Assembly: GCA_020081605.1 (NCBI GenBank)
Contig: JAHREC010000030.1
Coordinates: forward strand, 496,001 to 560,000
From: Albifimbria verrucaria
Lineage: Eukaryota > Ascomycota > Sordariomycetes > Hypocreales > Stachybotryaceae
Length of the DNA: 64,000 nucleotides
Direction: 5' to 3'
Notes under the pieces: generated by a model
Told to the model about the DNA's origin: nothing
The model's input: only the letters and a program-made list of their open reading frames with translations
The model's database searches: none
Translations under genes and position numbers: made by a program
Shown: in pieces, positions 1 through 10,616 of the stretch
Layout: every line of letters starts with the position of its first letter
Position numbering within the stretch: position 1 is the first letter of the stretch

Positions 1-89
1 GGTCTTCTGGAGATAAACTAACCCAGAGTCATCAATCAAGAACTTTTCACAACTTGGAACCGGCTTCGAAATAGACAATCACGCCCCCG

Positions 90-1281
90 ATGGAATTTGT
101 CAAAATATTTGGGAGCGAGGCCTTCTTCGTGATCCAAGAAACCTTTGCCTCTTACTTGACGGTGGGCGACATCGTTGTGCTCTCGCGGGTTTGCAAAGAA
201 CTCGGGGTCTACAAGGATCGTATGATCAAAAGGATCTCCAATATCAACATTCGACTGGAGCGATTTGTGAAGAATCCTATCGAGTTCCGATCTCAGCTTG
301 GCAAGTATGATGGACTGATGACAGGGATTTTCGTGCTCGAAACCTTTGATGGGGCTCTCAAAAGTTTCCATATCTAGATGTTTACATACGGGAGGGGCCA
401 AATGCCCTTGGTTTTATGAAGTATCTCGAAAGGCAAGGGAGTTTCAAGAGTGACACTTCAAATAGAAATCTTGTGAGTTTCATGTTTCCAAGCACAACAC
501 TCATTCTCTGCAGCTGATTAACTGACAAATCTGCAGCCAGATTGCCTTTATTTCCGCAGCAATCGCCAAGGTGTTGTTCGCGTGACGCGGACTTTGCAGG
601 ATCCAATACATGCTATTCTCGACAGAGCGCAGACCACAGCCGCTCTCAACTTGATCTCCTGGAACAAGGCATATTGCATCTACCCAAAGGAAACACTGAT
701 AAATCATGAGTGTTATATGATCAGAGGTCAGAGGCCTTTGTGTGATACTCATTGGAAAGAGTTGAGGACCCAAGGTTGGAGAAGTGAAGATATGCGTTGG
801 CCAGAATACTCACGAGGCACGGCATACCAGCATGCTTCACTTGCGCGACTCGTGGGAGATAGAGCCTCGCTCATTGTTCCGCTTGACACTAAGCTCATTC
901 AACACTCTCTCAAGCCAGACTACGTGATTGAAAATAACCAGTTTATCCTTCAGCATGCGAGCCCTGCATCCGACGCACCGAGAGAGAACTTCTATTTTGA
1001 CACCAATTTGCTAGAATCGGTTGCGCTGCAGTATTCTTACACTTGCTCATACCCGTGTAGAACATTTATCTTCCACATGATGCAACGCTGGTCATGGCTC
1101 GAGTGCCGTGCATTAGAAAGGGAAGACATGCCCCGGATTGGCAAGGTGCTGTCCTGTCCACGGCGAGCACCATCAGTTTCCTGAGGGCTTCGAAGTGCCA
1201 CGATGCTGGAACTATGCTGATCGTCTTCTGCCCGTTTGGTACGAGGAGTGGAATCGGAAAGGGGACAGACGATTTAGGTGA
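90..1281 (+). CDS. Fungal F-box-like hypothetical protein, frame broken by missing bases
   Basis: Two exons, 90-472 and 537-1281. The 64-nt intron has donor GTGAGT, a TTAACTGAC branch region and a TCTGCAG acceptor. The first 30-40 residues (ASYLTVGDIVVLSRVCKEL) look like a degenerate F-box. The following YDGLMTGIFVLETF and a hydrophobic LDVYI strand resemble a large uncharacterised Pezizomycotina family in which a degenerate F-box precedes a conserved region. The frame breaks at an A run near 360-363: upstream the protein reads to a TAG at 375, but LDVYIREGP and the rest of exon 1 continue in the frame expected if one A is missing. Between about 1111 and 1184 the frame moves by two more missing bases, after which a conserved-looking C-terminus (HQFPEGFEVPRCWNY) runs to the TGA at 1279-1281. 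With three bases restored it would be about 376 aa. Function unknown. A genuine pseudogene cannot be excluded for this gene alone. Confidence 0.65.
473..536 (+). other. Spliceosomal intron of the F-box-like gene
   Basis: The donor is CTT|GTGAGT and the acceptor TCTGCAG|CCA, with a TTAACTGAC branch region. Both flanking exons are then in phase 0. Confidence 0.7.
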
Positions 1282-1781
1282 AATGTATTACCACATTCGA
1301 ATAGAAGTCGGTAGTTTGCCCATCTCGGAGAGATATCAAGGCGAGAAATCATACGGTAGGCACCGTAGGTACTAACAGAGTAGAGATAGTAGGTACCTTA
1401 GTAGGTACTAAGGTAACGTTAGTCTGTGAATAGAAGTGAACCAACAGCTTGGGCGCTCTAAAAATGGAGCCACGTTCAGCAAGCAAATGGGGCTTCGCCT
1501 CGCTGTGACTAAGGCACCAACCCCTGCGAATCAGCAAAGCGCCACCCCGGATTCTGGGTCAGACATCGAGTCCAGTGACCTCCCTTCTGTGCCTTGTCGT
1601 CAGAAAGCACGGCCTCGCTCACCTGAATATAGCCTGACCTTGCACTCCGCCGCATCGTTGGTCAGCGTAAATGTGAACCGCTCGTGCCCATTATCAACGC
1701 ACCGCATGTCCGTCATCTGGAACTTGCCTGCTCGGTGATGTAGCACTGTTCACGGCCATCGGCTGCCACAGATATCGCATC
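1282..1781. other. Intergenic 500 bp, GTAGGTAC-rich
   Basis: This stretch lies between two genes on the same strand. It holds a cluster of GTAGGTAC-like octamers at about 1356-1415 and otherwise no gene I can support. The NLR-like gene promoter must lie here. Confidence 0.6.
1394..1415. repeat. Perfect 10-bp inverted repeat with 2-nt spacer
   Basis: TACCTTAGTA and its exact reverse complement TACTAAGGTA flank a GG spacer. The repeat is embedded in several GTAGGTAC-like copies (about 1356-1410). It could form a short hairpin or bind a dimeric factor. It lies between the stop of the first gene and the start of the NLR-like gene. Confidence 0.8.
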
Positions 1782-4700
1782 ATGGCGGACGCGCTGGAGC
1801 CTCTGAAGAGCCTTATCCATCGTGTTAAGGGTGTCATCTCCAGACAAAAGAGTGGCGAAAACAGTGGATTGCGCATCGTCAAAGATCCAAAGGGCGCAAA
1901 GATAGAGTAAGTCTGCTCATTCGTCTCCATCGTTCTACACCTAACAATCGATAGTATCGTAGCCGTCCATGGCTTAGGCGGCGAAGGCTTCAAGTCCTGG
2001 ATAACCTCAGAAGGCGCAAGTAAACCAAAGTCGTGGCTCGAGGAGCTCCTCGGAAAAGACATCCCAAATGCGCGTATCATGACCTATGGCTACGTCTCTG
2101 ATGGGGTGAATTATCGCTACCTCGTGCGGAACGTCTTGTATGGGCGCGCGCTGGACATGGTCAAAGAGCTGGGCGTGCTAAGGCGAAGGGATGCCTCCAA
2201 TAAAAGGCCGCTCTTCTTCATTGCGCATAGCCTAGGCGGATGGATTGTAAAGCGCGCGCTCATCATCTCCAATGAAGCGACAGACTCCTTGCTTAGGGAT
2301 ATCGAGCTGTCAACATGCGGCGTCGCCTTCTTTGGCACATTATCGCCCGGACGCCCTTCCTCGCCTTCACCACTGGCCAATGTCATCCGTAGAACTACTT
2401 CGGGCTTCAAAGACGACATAGGCAGAAGCAAGCCGCGCATCCCCAGCTGCAACCTGACGCGAGCGACATGGAATGGTTGGAAAACCAAATGGAAGCCTTC
2501 AAGGCCATCACCGCCAACTTGCCCCGGATCTCATTCTATGAAACCAAGACGTCAGAAGACGGTTTCGTTGTAGAGAAGAGGCATTCTATGGCCGGATCTG
2601 ATGGCGCGCAGATTGGTCTGAAGGCCACTCACTCGGATCTGATCAAGTTTGCAGGTCGCGACGCGAACTATAAGACCTTCATTGAGAGGTTTCGTGAAAT
2701 GGTCGACAAAGCAACGACTTCTGATTTGCTACAAGAAAAACGAAAAGTATTTGATCTTACTGCAGTACACCACCTTGAATATTTAAAGAAGGGCTACTCA
2801 ATTCCCTACAAACTCCCTTGTGAGCCTAGCTCTATCATTCCCCGACAAGAGCTGCTGCAAAATCTGGATGATATCCTGACCCAGCCTACCGACGTCCAGC
2901 AGTCACACATCGGGATCGCCACCTTATGGGGTCAGCCGGGCACTGGAAAGACGACACTTGCCAAACACTGGGCGGAGCTGCACAAGCCGGAGATATCCTT
3001 CGTCTTTTGGATCTGGGCTGAAAGCTGGGAGACTGTGGTGGGCAGTTATCTAGAGTTCGCCAACACCATCCTAGATTACTACTCCAAAGATGTGCCTCGC
3101 GAACAAGTTGAGAATGATCTTGGGCTAACAGGTATCAGTGAGATGCTGAAAGCTAAGAGTGTTTTACAACTAGATGCTACACAGGTCAAGTCTGTCGTAC
3201 AGGCCATCAAGGACTGGCTTCTCAGGCCGCAAAACGACCGGTGGCTCATTGTTTTCGACAACATTGAGTCTTCGTACAACATCTTTGACTTTATTCCCTT
3301 GACCTTATCCGGCAAAATAATATTGACGTCAAGAGATAGCGATTGCTGCGAATGGGGCACGCAGCTTCATGTGGACGCTATGAGCCCCGCAGAGAGTTGC
3401 CAGTTATTATTGAAAGCAATGGGCGATGAAACACAAATATCTCAGGAAGATTGTAAGTAACTGCCATGGATGATCGTACAACACTTCAAGAATTTGGATA
3501 CAACATACTAACGAAAGTCAGCTCTGGCGGCGGTACGAATTGTGCACCATCTTGGTTACCACCCTCAGAGTATCTCATTAACAGCCTCAACAATTCGCAA
3601 AAAGGGCTGGACCATCACCGAGTATGAGAAGAGCCTAGGACTTGAGCTTCCACTGCGATTGATAGGATCAACAATCGATCTGTCGCCTGTTACAAAAACT
3701 GTTTTACGCATCAGCGCCATGCTCTCTAGCTCGGTTATACCAGTTGCAATATTCAGCGCCGGTTCTCCCTTAAGACAAGCGCCGCAAAATTTCATGACCG
3801 AGCTTGAGAGCATGAAAAGTAAGCTATCAAGCATTCCTCTATTGTTCGTCGTTAACATGACGTAGTGTTTCAAGACCCAGGTCATCTGGATGATGTGCTG
3901 CAGCATCTTCTTGACCAGAGTTTCATACAAACGCCATCACTAACTGAGTCTGCATCTATGTCCTCTTCGCAGTCATCGGGATTAACGTCCTTTGACTACT
4001 TTGTTCTGGATCCCGCTGCCCGAAGCCACGTGCGAACGTCACTCACAGCCACCGAGGAGTTGCAGCATGCATGGCTAGCTTGCACAGTTTGTGTCGATGG
4101 CATCAGGCAGAAGGAGGCTGATTCCTCCGGCCTTCATGAGATCCATGACTTTGGCCGTGTAATGGCGCCGCATGCCAAAACATGCTTTGATGACTGGTCT
4201 GGGGTCCTGGAAAGCGCCCACGAAAATGGAATCGCCTGGCAAGTCCTGGGCCAAGTATGCATGACGCAAGGGCAGTCGAACAAGCCATTGGCTGCTTCGA
4301 GTTGTCGCTGAAGCAGCCGTCAGACATGACGCCAATAGACAGGATCCAGACATCGCTTTCACTAGCGACGTTGCTGCAACAAACAGGTCAACACGCTAAA
4401 AGCAGAGATATACTTACCAGTATCAACATTCCTTCCATCGACCAGGCACTCGGCTTCCGTGTTGCCATGGCCAAAGCCTCTGCTGCTGCTGCAGATGGCG
4501 AATGGCATCGTGCTGAGGACCAGTTCGAGACTTTGGAGCAAGAACAAGAGGAAGCTCTTGGTCCCACAAATGCTGCTACCGTTGGTACGGTCCAAAGCTT
4601 GCAGCGACGCTGGAACGTCTCGGAAAACTCGAGGAGGCGCGTGCATTGTATAGGCGTGTTTACATCTCACACCAGAATGCCCTCGGGCAGAGCCATCCCG

Positions 4701-5377
4701 CCACACTCGAGGCGCTTGACGACCTCGCTGCGGCGAGCCGAGCGAGCAATGCTGTCGATGAGGCTGAAACGCTGCTGCGTCAAGCCGTAGAAATCAAGAC
4801 GCACACACTCGGCCCAGATCACCCTGGCACGGCGCACTCGATTGGAAAGCTCGCGGTCATTGACGACATGCGCTGTAGATACGAAGAAGCGCGGGTCAAA
4901 TACCAAGAGGCCCTTTCGATTATGGCGCGGACACTAGGCTCAGCGCATCCGCTATACACAACCACAGCCGAGAACATGGCTCTTAGCTCACGCCTGTACG
5001 GACAATCCCTCTACGACGAAGACGATGGCTTCCTCACCGACGCCACCGACAGCGCCAGCAACCGCCCAAGCAACACCAAAGGCGCTGCCACAGCCGTTAT
5101 GCGCGAAACCGCCCGCCGGCGCGCCTTCGATGACGCAGAGAGGCTGTATCTGCAAGTCCTCGCGACACAGCGCGCAGCGCCGCCCTCGCTGCACCCGCCG
5201 GAGCGTCTCCTTGAGACTGGTTCCAAGCTGCGCGAGATGTATGAGAACGAGGCGTACTTTGCGCCACGACGGCGGGAAAAGGTGGAGGAGCTGATGGGGC
5301 TCTTGAGGGAAGGGAGGAGAAGGGTACTTTCTAATATTAATTTCGATGCCAAGGACTGTTTTATCTCACGGGGTTGA
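1782..5377 (+). CDS. NLR-like protein: alpha/beta hydrolase, NB-ARC, TPR (frame broken by 3 missing bases)
   Basis: Introns are at 1907-1954, 3453-3521 and 3819-3865. Allowing three missing bases the protein is about 1144 aa. The N-terminal third is a serine alpha/beta-hydrolase: a VHGLGG oxyanion-type strand near residue 46 and the nucleophile elbow AHSLGG with Ser near 134, as in SesB-type effector domains of fungal NLRs. An NB-ARC/STAND ATPase follows: Walker A GQPGTGKT near 368-375, Walker B WLIVFDN near 471 and sensor-like KIILTSRDS near 495. Tetratricopeptide repeats occupy about residues 750-1020, with ALGPDHP-type signatures typical of fungal TPR_12 arrays. Fungal proteins of this plan are proposed innate-immunity or heterokaryon-incompatibility receptors in which ligand sensing by the repeats triggers the N-terminal effector; that role is inferred. 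Frame breaks lie at about 2412-2440, 4275 and 4601, each consistent with one lost base. The start is the first ATG in frame before the hydrolase. Confidence 0.9.
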
Positions 5378-6063
5378 GCTTGTGGAAAGGCTCAGCTTGA
5401 GTTTTGTTTGACGGGATTGACAAGCGTGGAGTTTGGATACTTGACGAGAAACATGGCAGCGTCTGCGTGGCTTGTATGAGTTTATTTAGCGATGATGAAA
5501 AGCCTTAGCCAGCCAGTCACTCGAGTTCTTTTCATCTGAATTTAACCATGAGATCAGCATCTGTGGGCGTGGTGTACCGTAGCGATCATGTCCAAAGTTA
5601 TAAGTTTGGAATACTTCAAGGTGTAACCAAACCACTACGTACGTCACATTCAAATCATCAAGTGCACAGCAATGAGCTCGGTCTTCACATGTACTGCTAA
5701 CATAAACAAAGCCACCCAGGGCTAAAAATTCCCTTGTATCATGATATCATACAAAACAACCTCCGTCAAAACGACCGGGGTCAACCACAATGTTTGTTTG
5801 TTTTTCCCATTTCCTCATCCATCAGCTGTATTCGGCTGAAGAGAAATAACCCAGAGAAGTGCCCAACGCCTTTGTATATGTGAAAACCCCCGTTGGTGCC
5901 TGGAAGCACAGATGCTAAAATGCAATGTTTCAATACATCGAGTCCTTTCTGGACCCAAATGACGAGAAACCCTTCGACGAGGAGCCTGAGATCTCCTAGT
6001 TTATGAGTGGTGTGCTGTGTCTCGTCCACAGCAACAATCCATGCGTCAACGCATGAATCTTGG
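5378..6063. other. Convergent 3' intergenic region
   Basis: This stretch separates the stop codons of the NLR-like gene (+) and the phosphatase gene (-). I see no coding signal; it must contain both 3' untranslated regions. Confidence 0.6.
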
Positions 6064-7879
6064 CTATTGTGCCGTTGGCGGCCCAACAAGCCTCCCGCCA
6101 TTGACTATGGTCTGTTCATCGAGACGTGACTCGATATCGCCATACTCCAACCTCTTCCATGTTGTGATGCGGTTTTCGTTGGTGTCAATCTCGAATACAC
6201 GCACACGGCGGTGGAAACCACCATAGCCGGCGTAGCCACCGAAACCCACTCCACCGGCATAGCACATCCATAGCGCGGGACTTTGGTCCTCGCCGTGTAC
6301 TGATAGGGAGCAATAATCATTGCAGTGATCGCTAATAGAAAGTTAGCAGTGAAAGGAAATGGAGTAGGATGTTTTACTCACTGTCCTGCGCTGACCATAA
6401 GAACGCCTTCTTCTACGAGGGCATCACGGAAGCCCGAATTTAATACTGGTGCAGTAACGCCCTCCTTCCATTCGCCTACCCGAGGCAAGTTTGGATCGCC
6501 ATATTCAGTCAACGGAATGTGAATAAAGGCAATATCCATATGCTTGTGTGTATACTCCTTATGCTTCGCCTTGAGCCCGGACGCTGTCTTCTTGAACCAC
6601 TGAATCTGGTTCGCCTTGATCCAGTCATAGCCGGGGTATGTGTGCTCATCGGGCGAGTATGAGTGAGTATCGAGAAAATACATTGTCAATGCAGAGTGGT
6701 CAGATGAACCTCGTGCCAAAATTTCCACATAGTAGTTGCCTGTGCCAGAAATGCTGTCCGGACCGGCCTGCGACAAGGAGTAGGGCAGTGTCTCCATTAG
6801 GGCCATCTGCGCCTCTCGTGACATCGTCTGCTCGTCATCGTGGTTTCCAAAGATACCGGCATGTGGGATTTTGCGCTTAGCGAGCAAAGCTGCATATTTG
6901 AGAATGGCCTGTGCAATAGTTAGGAACTGGATGAAAAATAAAATGGGTTGAAAACATACCGAAGTAGCGTCCGGTGCGGTATCTCCGTTGACCTGGTCGC
7001 CACTCAACACAACAAAATCGGGTTTCTCTTCGTCGAGTATCTTGGACACAAAGTCCAACGTTCTTGGATCGGCTTCGCAAGGGCCGCCGTTATAGGTATC
7101 AGGGATGGCATGGCGACAGATGCCGACGCCAGTGCTGAGGTGTAGATCGGCAAGTTGCATGATCTTGAACTTGCCGTCATCTCTAATTCTAGGCTTTGGC
7201 TTCTTCATTGGGTGGCGACCGCCTCTTCGTACGGTAAGGTGTGCACTGAGCTGAGACGAGCCTCTGCTTGGCACTAGGGGTGTTCCCATGATGGCCCAGT
7301 ATTCGCGCGCTTCGGCAGCATCGTCTCCAAAGAGGATGTCGACGTCGGTCACGGCGTCGATGGAGTCACTCGCCTTCTTCTTGGCCGACCGCTTGATCCA
7401 TAGGCCACCTGGGCGTGCCTCCCATTGATCGGTTGGGTTCTTGTCCTTGGTCCCCTTTGCAAGCCTGGGTTCATGCCACCGACGGAGACGTCTATGACCA
7501 CACTGTCATCTTCAGTCAAATCCTCCTCACGCTTCCGGCTGACGTGCAAGTATGAGGTGGTAGTCCAGGCCCTGCCAAGGTACAGGTCTTTAGGGATGCG
7601 CTGCCATTTCGTCGGATCTAGATCACAGGAGCTGAAGACGTTGATGTTGGAGCAGGTGGCGATTGTCATATCGGTGACGACTAGGCCGGCATAGTGGGAG
7701 GGCATGTGGCCATGGATCGAATGGGGAGGACTCTATAATTCCGGTCGAGGAGGAAGACGACGAGGAATGTGAAGATGGCGGCAGCGCCGAGCTGGGTGAT
7801 GGAGCGGACCTGGTGCAGGGCAAAGGTTAGCACAGATGGAACCGGGGAAGCGGACGGCACTCACGATGCGTCGCGTCAT
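6064..7879 (-). CDS. DCR2: DCR2-type membrane-anchored calcineurin-like metallophosphatase (frame broken twice)
   Basis: Exons on the minus strand are 7865-7879, 7809-6960, 6908-6382 and 6331-6064. The intron at 6332-6381 has a CTAAC branch point. With two missing bases restored the protein is 553 aa. A single hydrophobic segment (about residues 12-30, rich in IFTFLVVFLL) should anchor it in a membrane. The metallophosphatase motifs appear in order: DLH near residue 225, SGDQVNGD near 270, GNHDDE near 300, a metal-ligand His in FIHIP, and the terminal GHDHCNDYC. That order and the C-terminal aromatic/glycine-rich WMCYAGGVGFGGY block match fungal Dcr2/phosphatase-phosphodiesterase proteins. 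Yeast Dcr2 affects cell-cycle start and Ire1 dephosphorylation; the role here is by homology. Frame breaks sit at GG 7710-7711 and at the GGG of 7467-7469 (CCC on the coding strand), each one base short. Confidence 0.93.
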
Positions 7880-8147
7880 GATGAAGGTGGCCCTGGACGC
7901 ATATGTTTGGTGTATCTGAGAGAACGTTGCTCAAGGATAGGCGAGCAGCAGCAAGAGGAGGAGGACGATTGGGCGAAGGGCAGGGCTTCACAGGGTGGAT
8001 AGCTGGCAATTTGTGAGAGGCTGGGCGCGCGATTCACATGCTTGGCGCCGCTATCGCATGGTGGCCGCTGGTTGTTTGAGACAGAACGGTAGAGAAAGGG
8101 GCTAAGCCTCGAGCGCAGGGAGTGCTGTCTGTTTCAAGCGGACGTGA

Positions 8148-8165
8148 GGTCGGTCGGTCGGTCGG
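8148..8165. repeat. GGTC tetranucleotide tandem repeat
   Basis: Four perfect GGTC units plus GG. The imperfect continuation GGCCGGTAGGTCG extends the tract to about 8176. Confidence 0.85.
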
Positions 8166-9540
8166 CCGGTAGGTCGAGAGATGGTCTGGCTCTGTGGAGG
8201 GAGGATGGTGAAGGTGAGGTGGATGGGAAAAACCGGCGTCGATGCATACGTATGTATGTAGGTACACATTAGCATTAGCACAGGAGCTTGGGTGGAGGTT
8301 GCTTTACGTTATGGATTTCCTCGGTACAGAGGCGGGAACAAGGTTTTAGGCTTCTTGGTCGATTCCAGCAGGGGCTTTCAGTGGCTCCGGTGACCCCGCT
8401 GCCCCCAGTGGCTCCGTTGCTTCAGGGGAACCTTGTGGCGCATGACCTGGGGAAAGCTTGCTGCGACCTCCCCGCTTGGCCAAGCCCGACCATGGATGAC
8501 GCTCTACTCTGTAATGGATGCGCGGATACAGTTAGTTGTTGGTCGTTGCATGCAATTGCTGCCGATGCGGCGTTTCTTCAAACCACTTAAGCTTAAAGAA
8601 ACGTGCTTGAGCGTCGAGTGTAGAGTCATGCCTGGCCCCGGATCGCTGACGTCAAAGACATCTGAGATCTAAATAATCCCTACATAGTACATTGATAGAC
8701 AGCCCAGCTTGGATGTATTGCACTGTAATTGGAATTGTCATTTAGAGTTACAGCTAGTATTATTCGGTGATTTTCGGCCGGATTGAGCCCTTGTCTACCG
8801 GGTCTCTCCTTCACTGCAGCAGGCCTTGTGACGGGTGAACTGGTCTTGATGCTGTAACACCTCAAAGGCCGGTGGCTGGCCATCTTGATCTTGGTGGCGC
8901 TGACTAGGTGGACATTCACAGTTAAGCTAGATGCCTCGAGGCAGTGGTGAATAGAATGTTGCTTTGAGTCATGGAGAGCTTGCCAGAAGCGCATATTGAT
9001 TTAGAGCTGGGGAAAATGACAATTTTCAAGAGTAGCTCCAGCTACACAATCTATAAATATACTGTATTATTCATGACTATCGCTTTGCTTAAACACACCG
9101 AGTAGCCCGAGCAGAAATACCATTATCGATTTATGTATGCGGTACCGGACTTACATAATGCTACTAGACGAGTCCTTGATGGAGCTGTACAGTATAGTGG
9201 AAGTCCTGTGAAGAAGCATTCAGGCAAAAAAAATTGTCACATACGGAAACTCAGACCATATCTGCCACCAAGACGCAGAAGACAAGAAGTTTATAGACTA
9301 CCTATGGTGATGTGCACTGTAAGAGATCTTCAACGCGCTCAATCCAGCCCAGATCTCCTTGCCCCTTCTCCAGAGCTTCGGCAAGCTCCATGGTCCGTGC
9401 GCATCGTCCCGCGAACCAGACACGCACGTTGCGTCTCCACAGAAGCTGCCGTTGCTGTACAAACCCATTGTGCCTGTTTTGTGCACTTTATGCCAATTGC
9501 CGTAGCTTAGCCTGCAACAACAAAGAACATCGAGCTCGAC

Positions 9541-9645
9541 CCTCCACGCCCATCCCATCACTCCGAGCCCTCCCTTCCCTCGCTCATCTTCTCATCTCTT
9601 TTCTCCCCCTCCCACCCTCCGTCTTTTTTCCCTCGAAGCCATCAC
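9541..9645 (+). promoter_or_regulatory. CT-rich promoter tract upstream of the THO1-like gene
   Basis: About 100 nt of almost pure C/T on the plus strand ends roughly 100 nt before the ATG at 9744. Such CT-boxes are common immediately upstream of transcription starts in highly expressed filamentous fungal genes. Confidence 0.5.
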
Positions 9646-9743
9646 GTTCGCGTAAGGGTTCCCGAGGAAGTTATCTTCTGCCGTCTTTCCCACACGTCTG
9701 CGCGCGTCTGCATCCGACAAAAACCTGACCTCGCTCGATCGCC

Positions 9744-10616
9744 ATGGCTGCCGAATACTCGTCTCTCAGGGTGCCTGAGCTGAAGAAGCTCCTCGCCGAG
9801 AAGGGCTTGCCCCAGGCTGGCAACAAGGCCGACCTTATTGCGCGACTGCAGGAGAGCGACAAGAAGGACGCTCCCCAAGAGGAGAAGCCCGGTGAGTGCG
9901 CCCACATCCTCGCCAATATTTGCGCCAGTTCGCATCAATGATCGCGCGCCGCATATATCAATGCAACGTCGGACTAACTGGTTATCGTCATCACAGCCGC
10001 TGCCAACAAGGAGGACGAGATTACCTACAGCGACGACGAGGCGCCCGCCGCTCCAGCAGACGCTAAGCCGGCCGATGCCCCAGCGCCTGCCGCCGCCGCC
10101 GACTCGACCGAGGCTGATGCTACGAAGCCTGCTGCTACCGATGCTGCGCCAGAGTCCAAGGATGAGACCAAGCCTGCTGCCGAAGAGGCCCCTGCTGCGC
10201 CCGCTCAAAACTTTGCTCTCGGCTTGACCTCCACTGTCGCCGACGAGGAGGCGAAGAAGCGCGCTGACCGCGCCAAGCGCTTTGGCATCGAAGAGGATGA
10301 GGATGCCAAGAAGCGCGCCGATCGTGCTTCTCGTTTCGGCATTGATGAGAAGGAGCTCGCCTCAGGTCTCGACTCCGCTCTGCCCGAGCGACCTCTGAAG
10401 CGTGGCCGTGGCCGTGGCGAGGGCGATGGCAACCGCCCTGGCAAGCGACAGAGCACTGATGGCCGAAACCCACGCCGCAGTGGCCGCAACAGGGGCCCAG
10501 CTCCTGCCGCTGCCGCACCCAAGGGCGGCAACCAGCCAAAGAAGACCAACATCTTGGACGATCCTACGGAGAAGGCCAAGGCTGAGAAGCGTGCTGCCCG
10601 GTTCGCCGCAAGCTAA
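9744..10616 (+). CDS. THO1: THO1/CIP29-like SAP-domain mRNP protein
   Basis: Exons 9744-9891 and 9997-10616 give an unbroken 255-aa protein. The intron at 9892-9996 has donor GTGAGT and branch GGACTAACTGG. An N-terminal SAP motif (about residues 6-40, with the VPELKKLL and GNKADLIARLQ helices) is a DNA/RNA-binding fold. An Ala/Pro/Asp/Glu-rich linker follows, then two near-copies of AKKRADRAKRFGI (about residues 145-180) that define the Tho1/MOS11 C-terminal domain, and a basic RGRG-rich stretch that could bind RNA. The yeast and human relatives (Tho1, SARNP/CIP29) act in co-transcriptional mRNP assembly and export with the DEAD-box ATPase Sub2/UAP56, in the nucleus. This gene shows no frame break, unlike many of its neighbours. 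Confidence 0.93.

Larger units (their letters stand above)
7880..9743. other. Divergent promoter region, DCR2-like gene and THO1-like gene
   Basis: This is the 1.86-kb upstream region shared by the phosphatase (-) and the SAP-domain gene (+). It contains a GGTC tetranucleotide run, a TATGTATGTAGGTACA stretch near 8250, and a long pyrimidine tract directly before the SAP-domain gene. No supported coding sequence. Confidence 0.6.

Noticed and set aside
2412..2470. Short intron explaining the first frame change in the NLR-like gene
   Set aside because: The only GT-AG pairs would give introns of under 50 nt with poor donors, inside conserved sequence; a missing base fits better.
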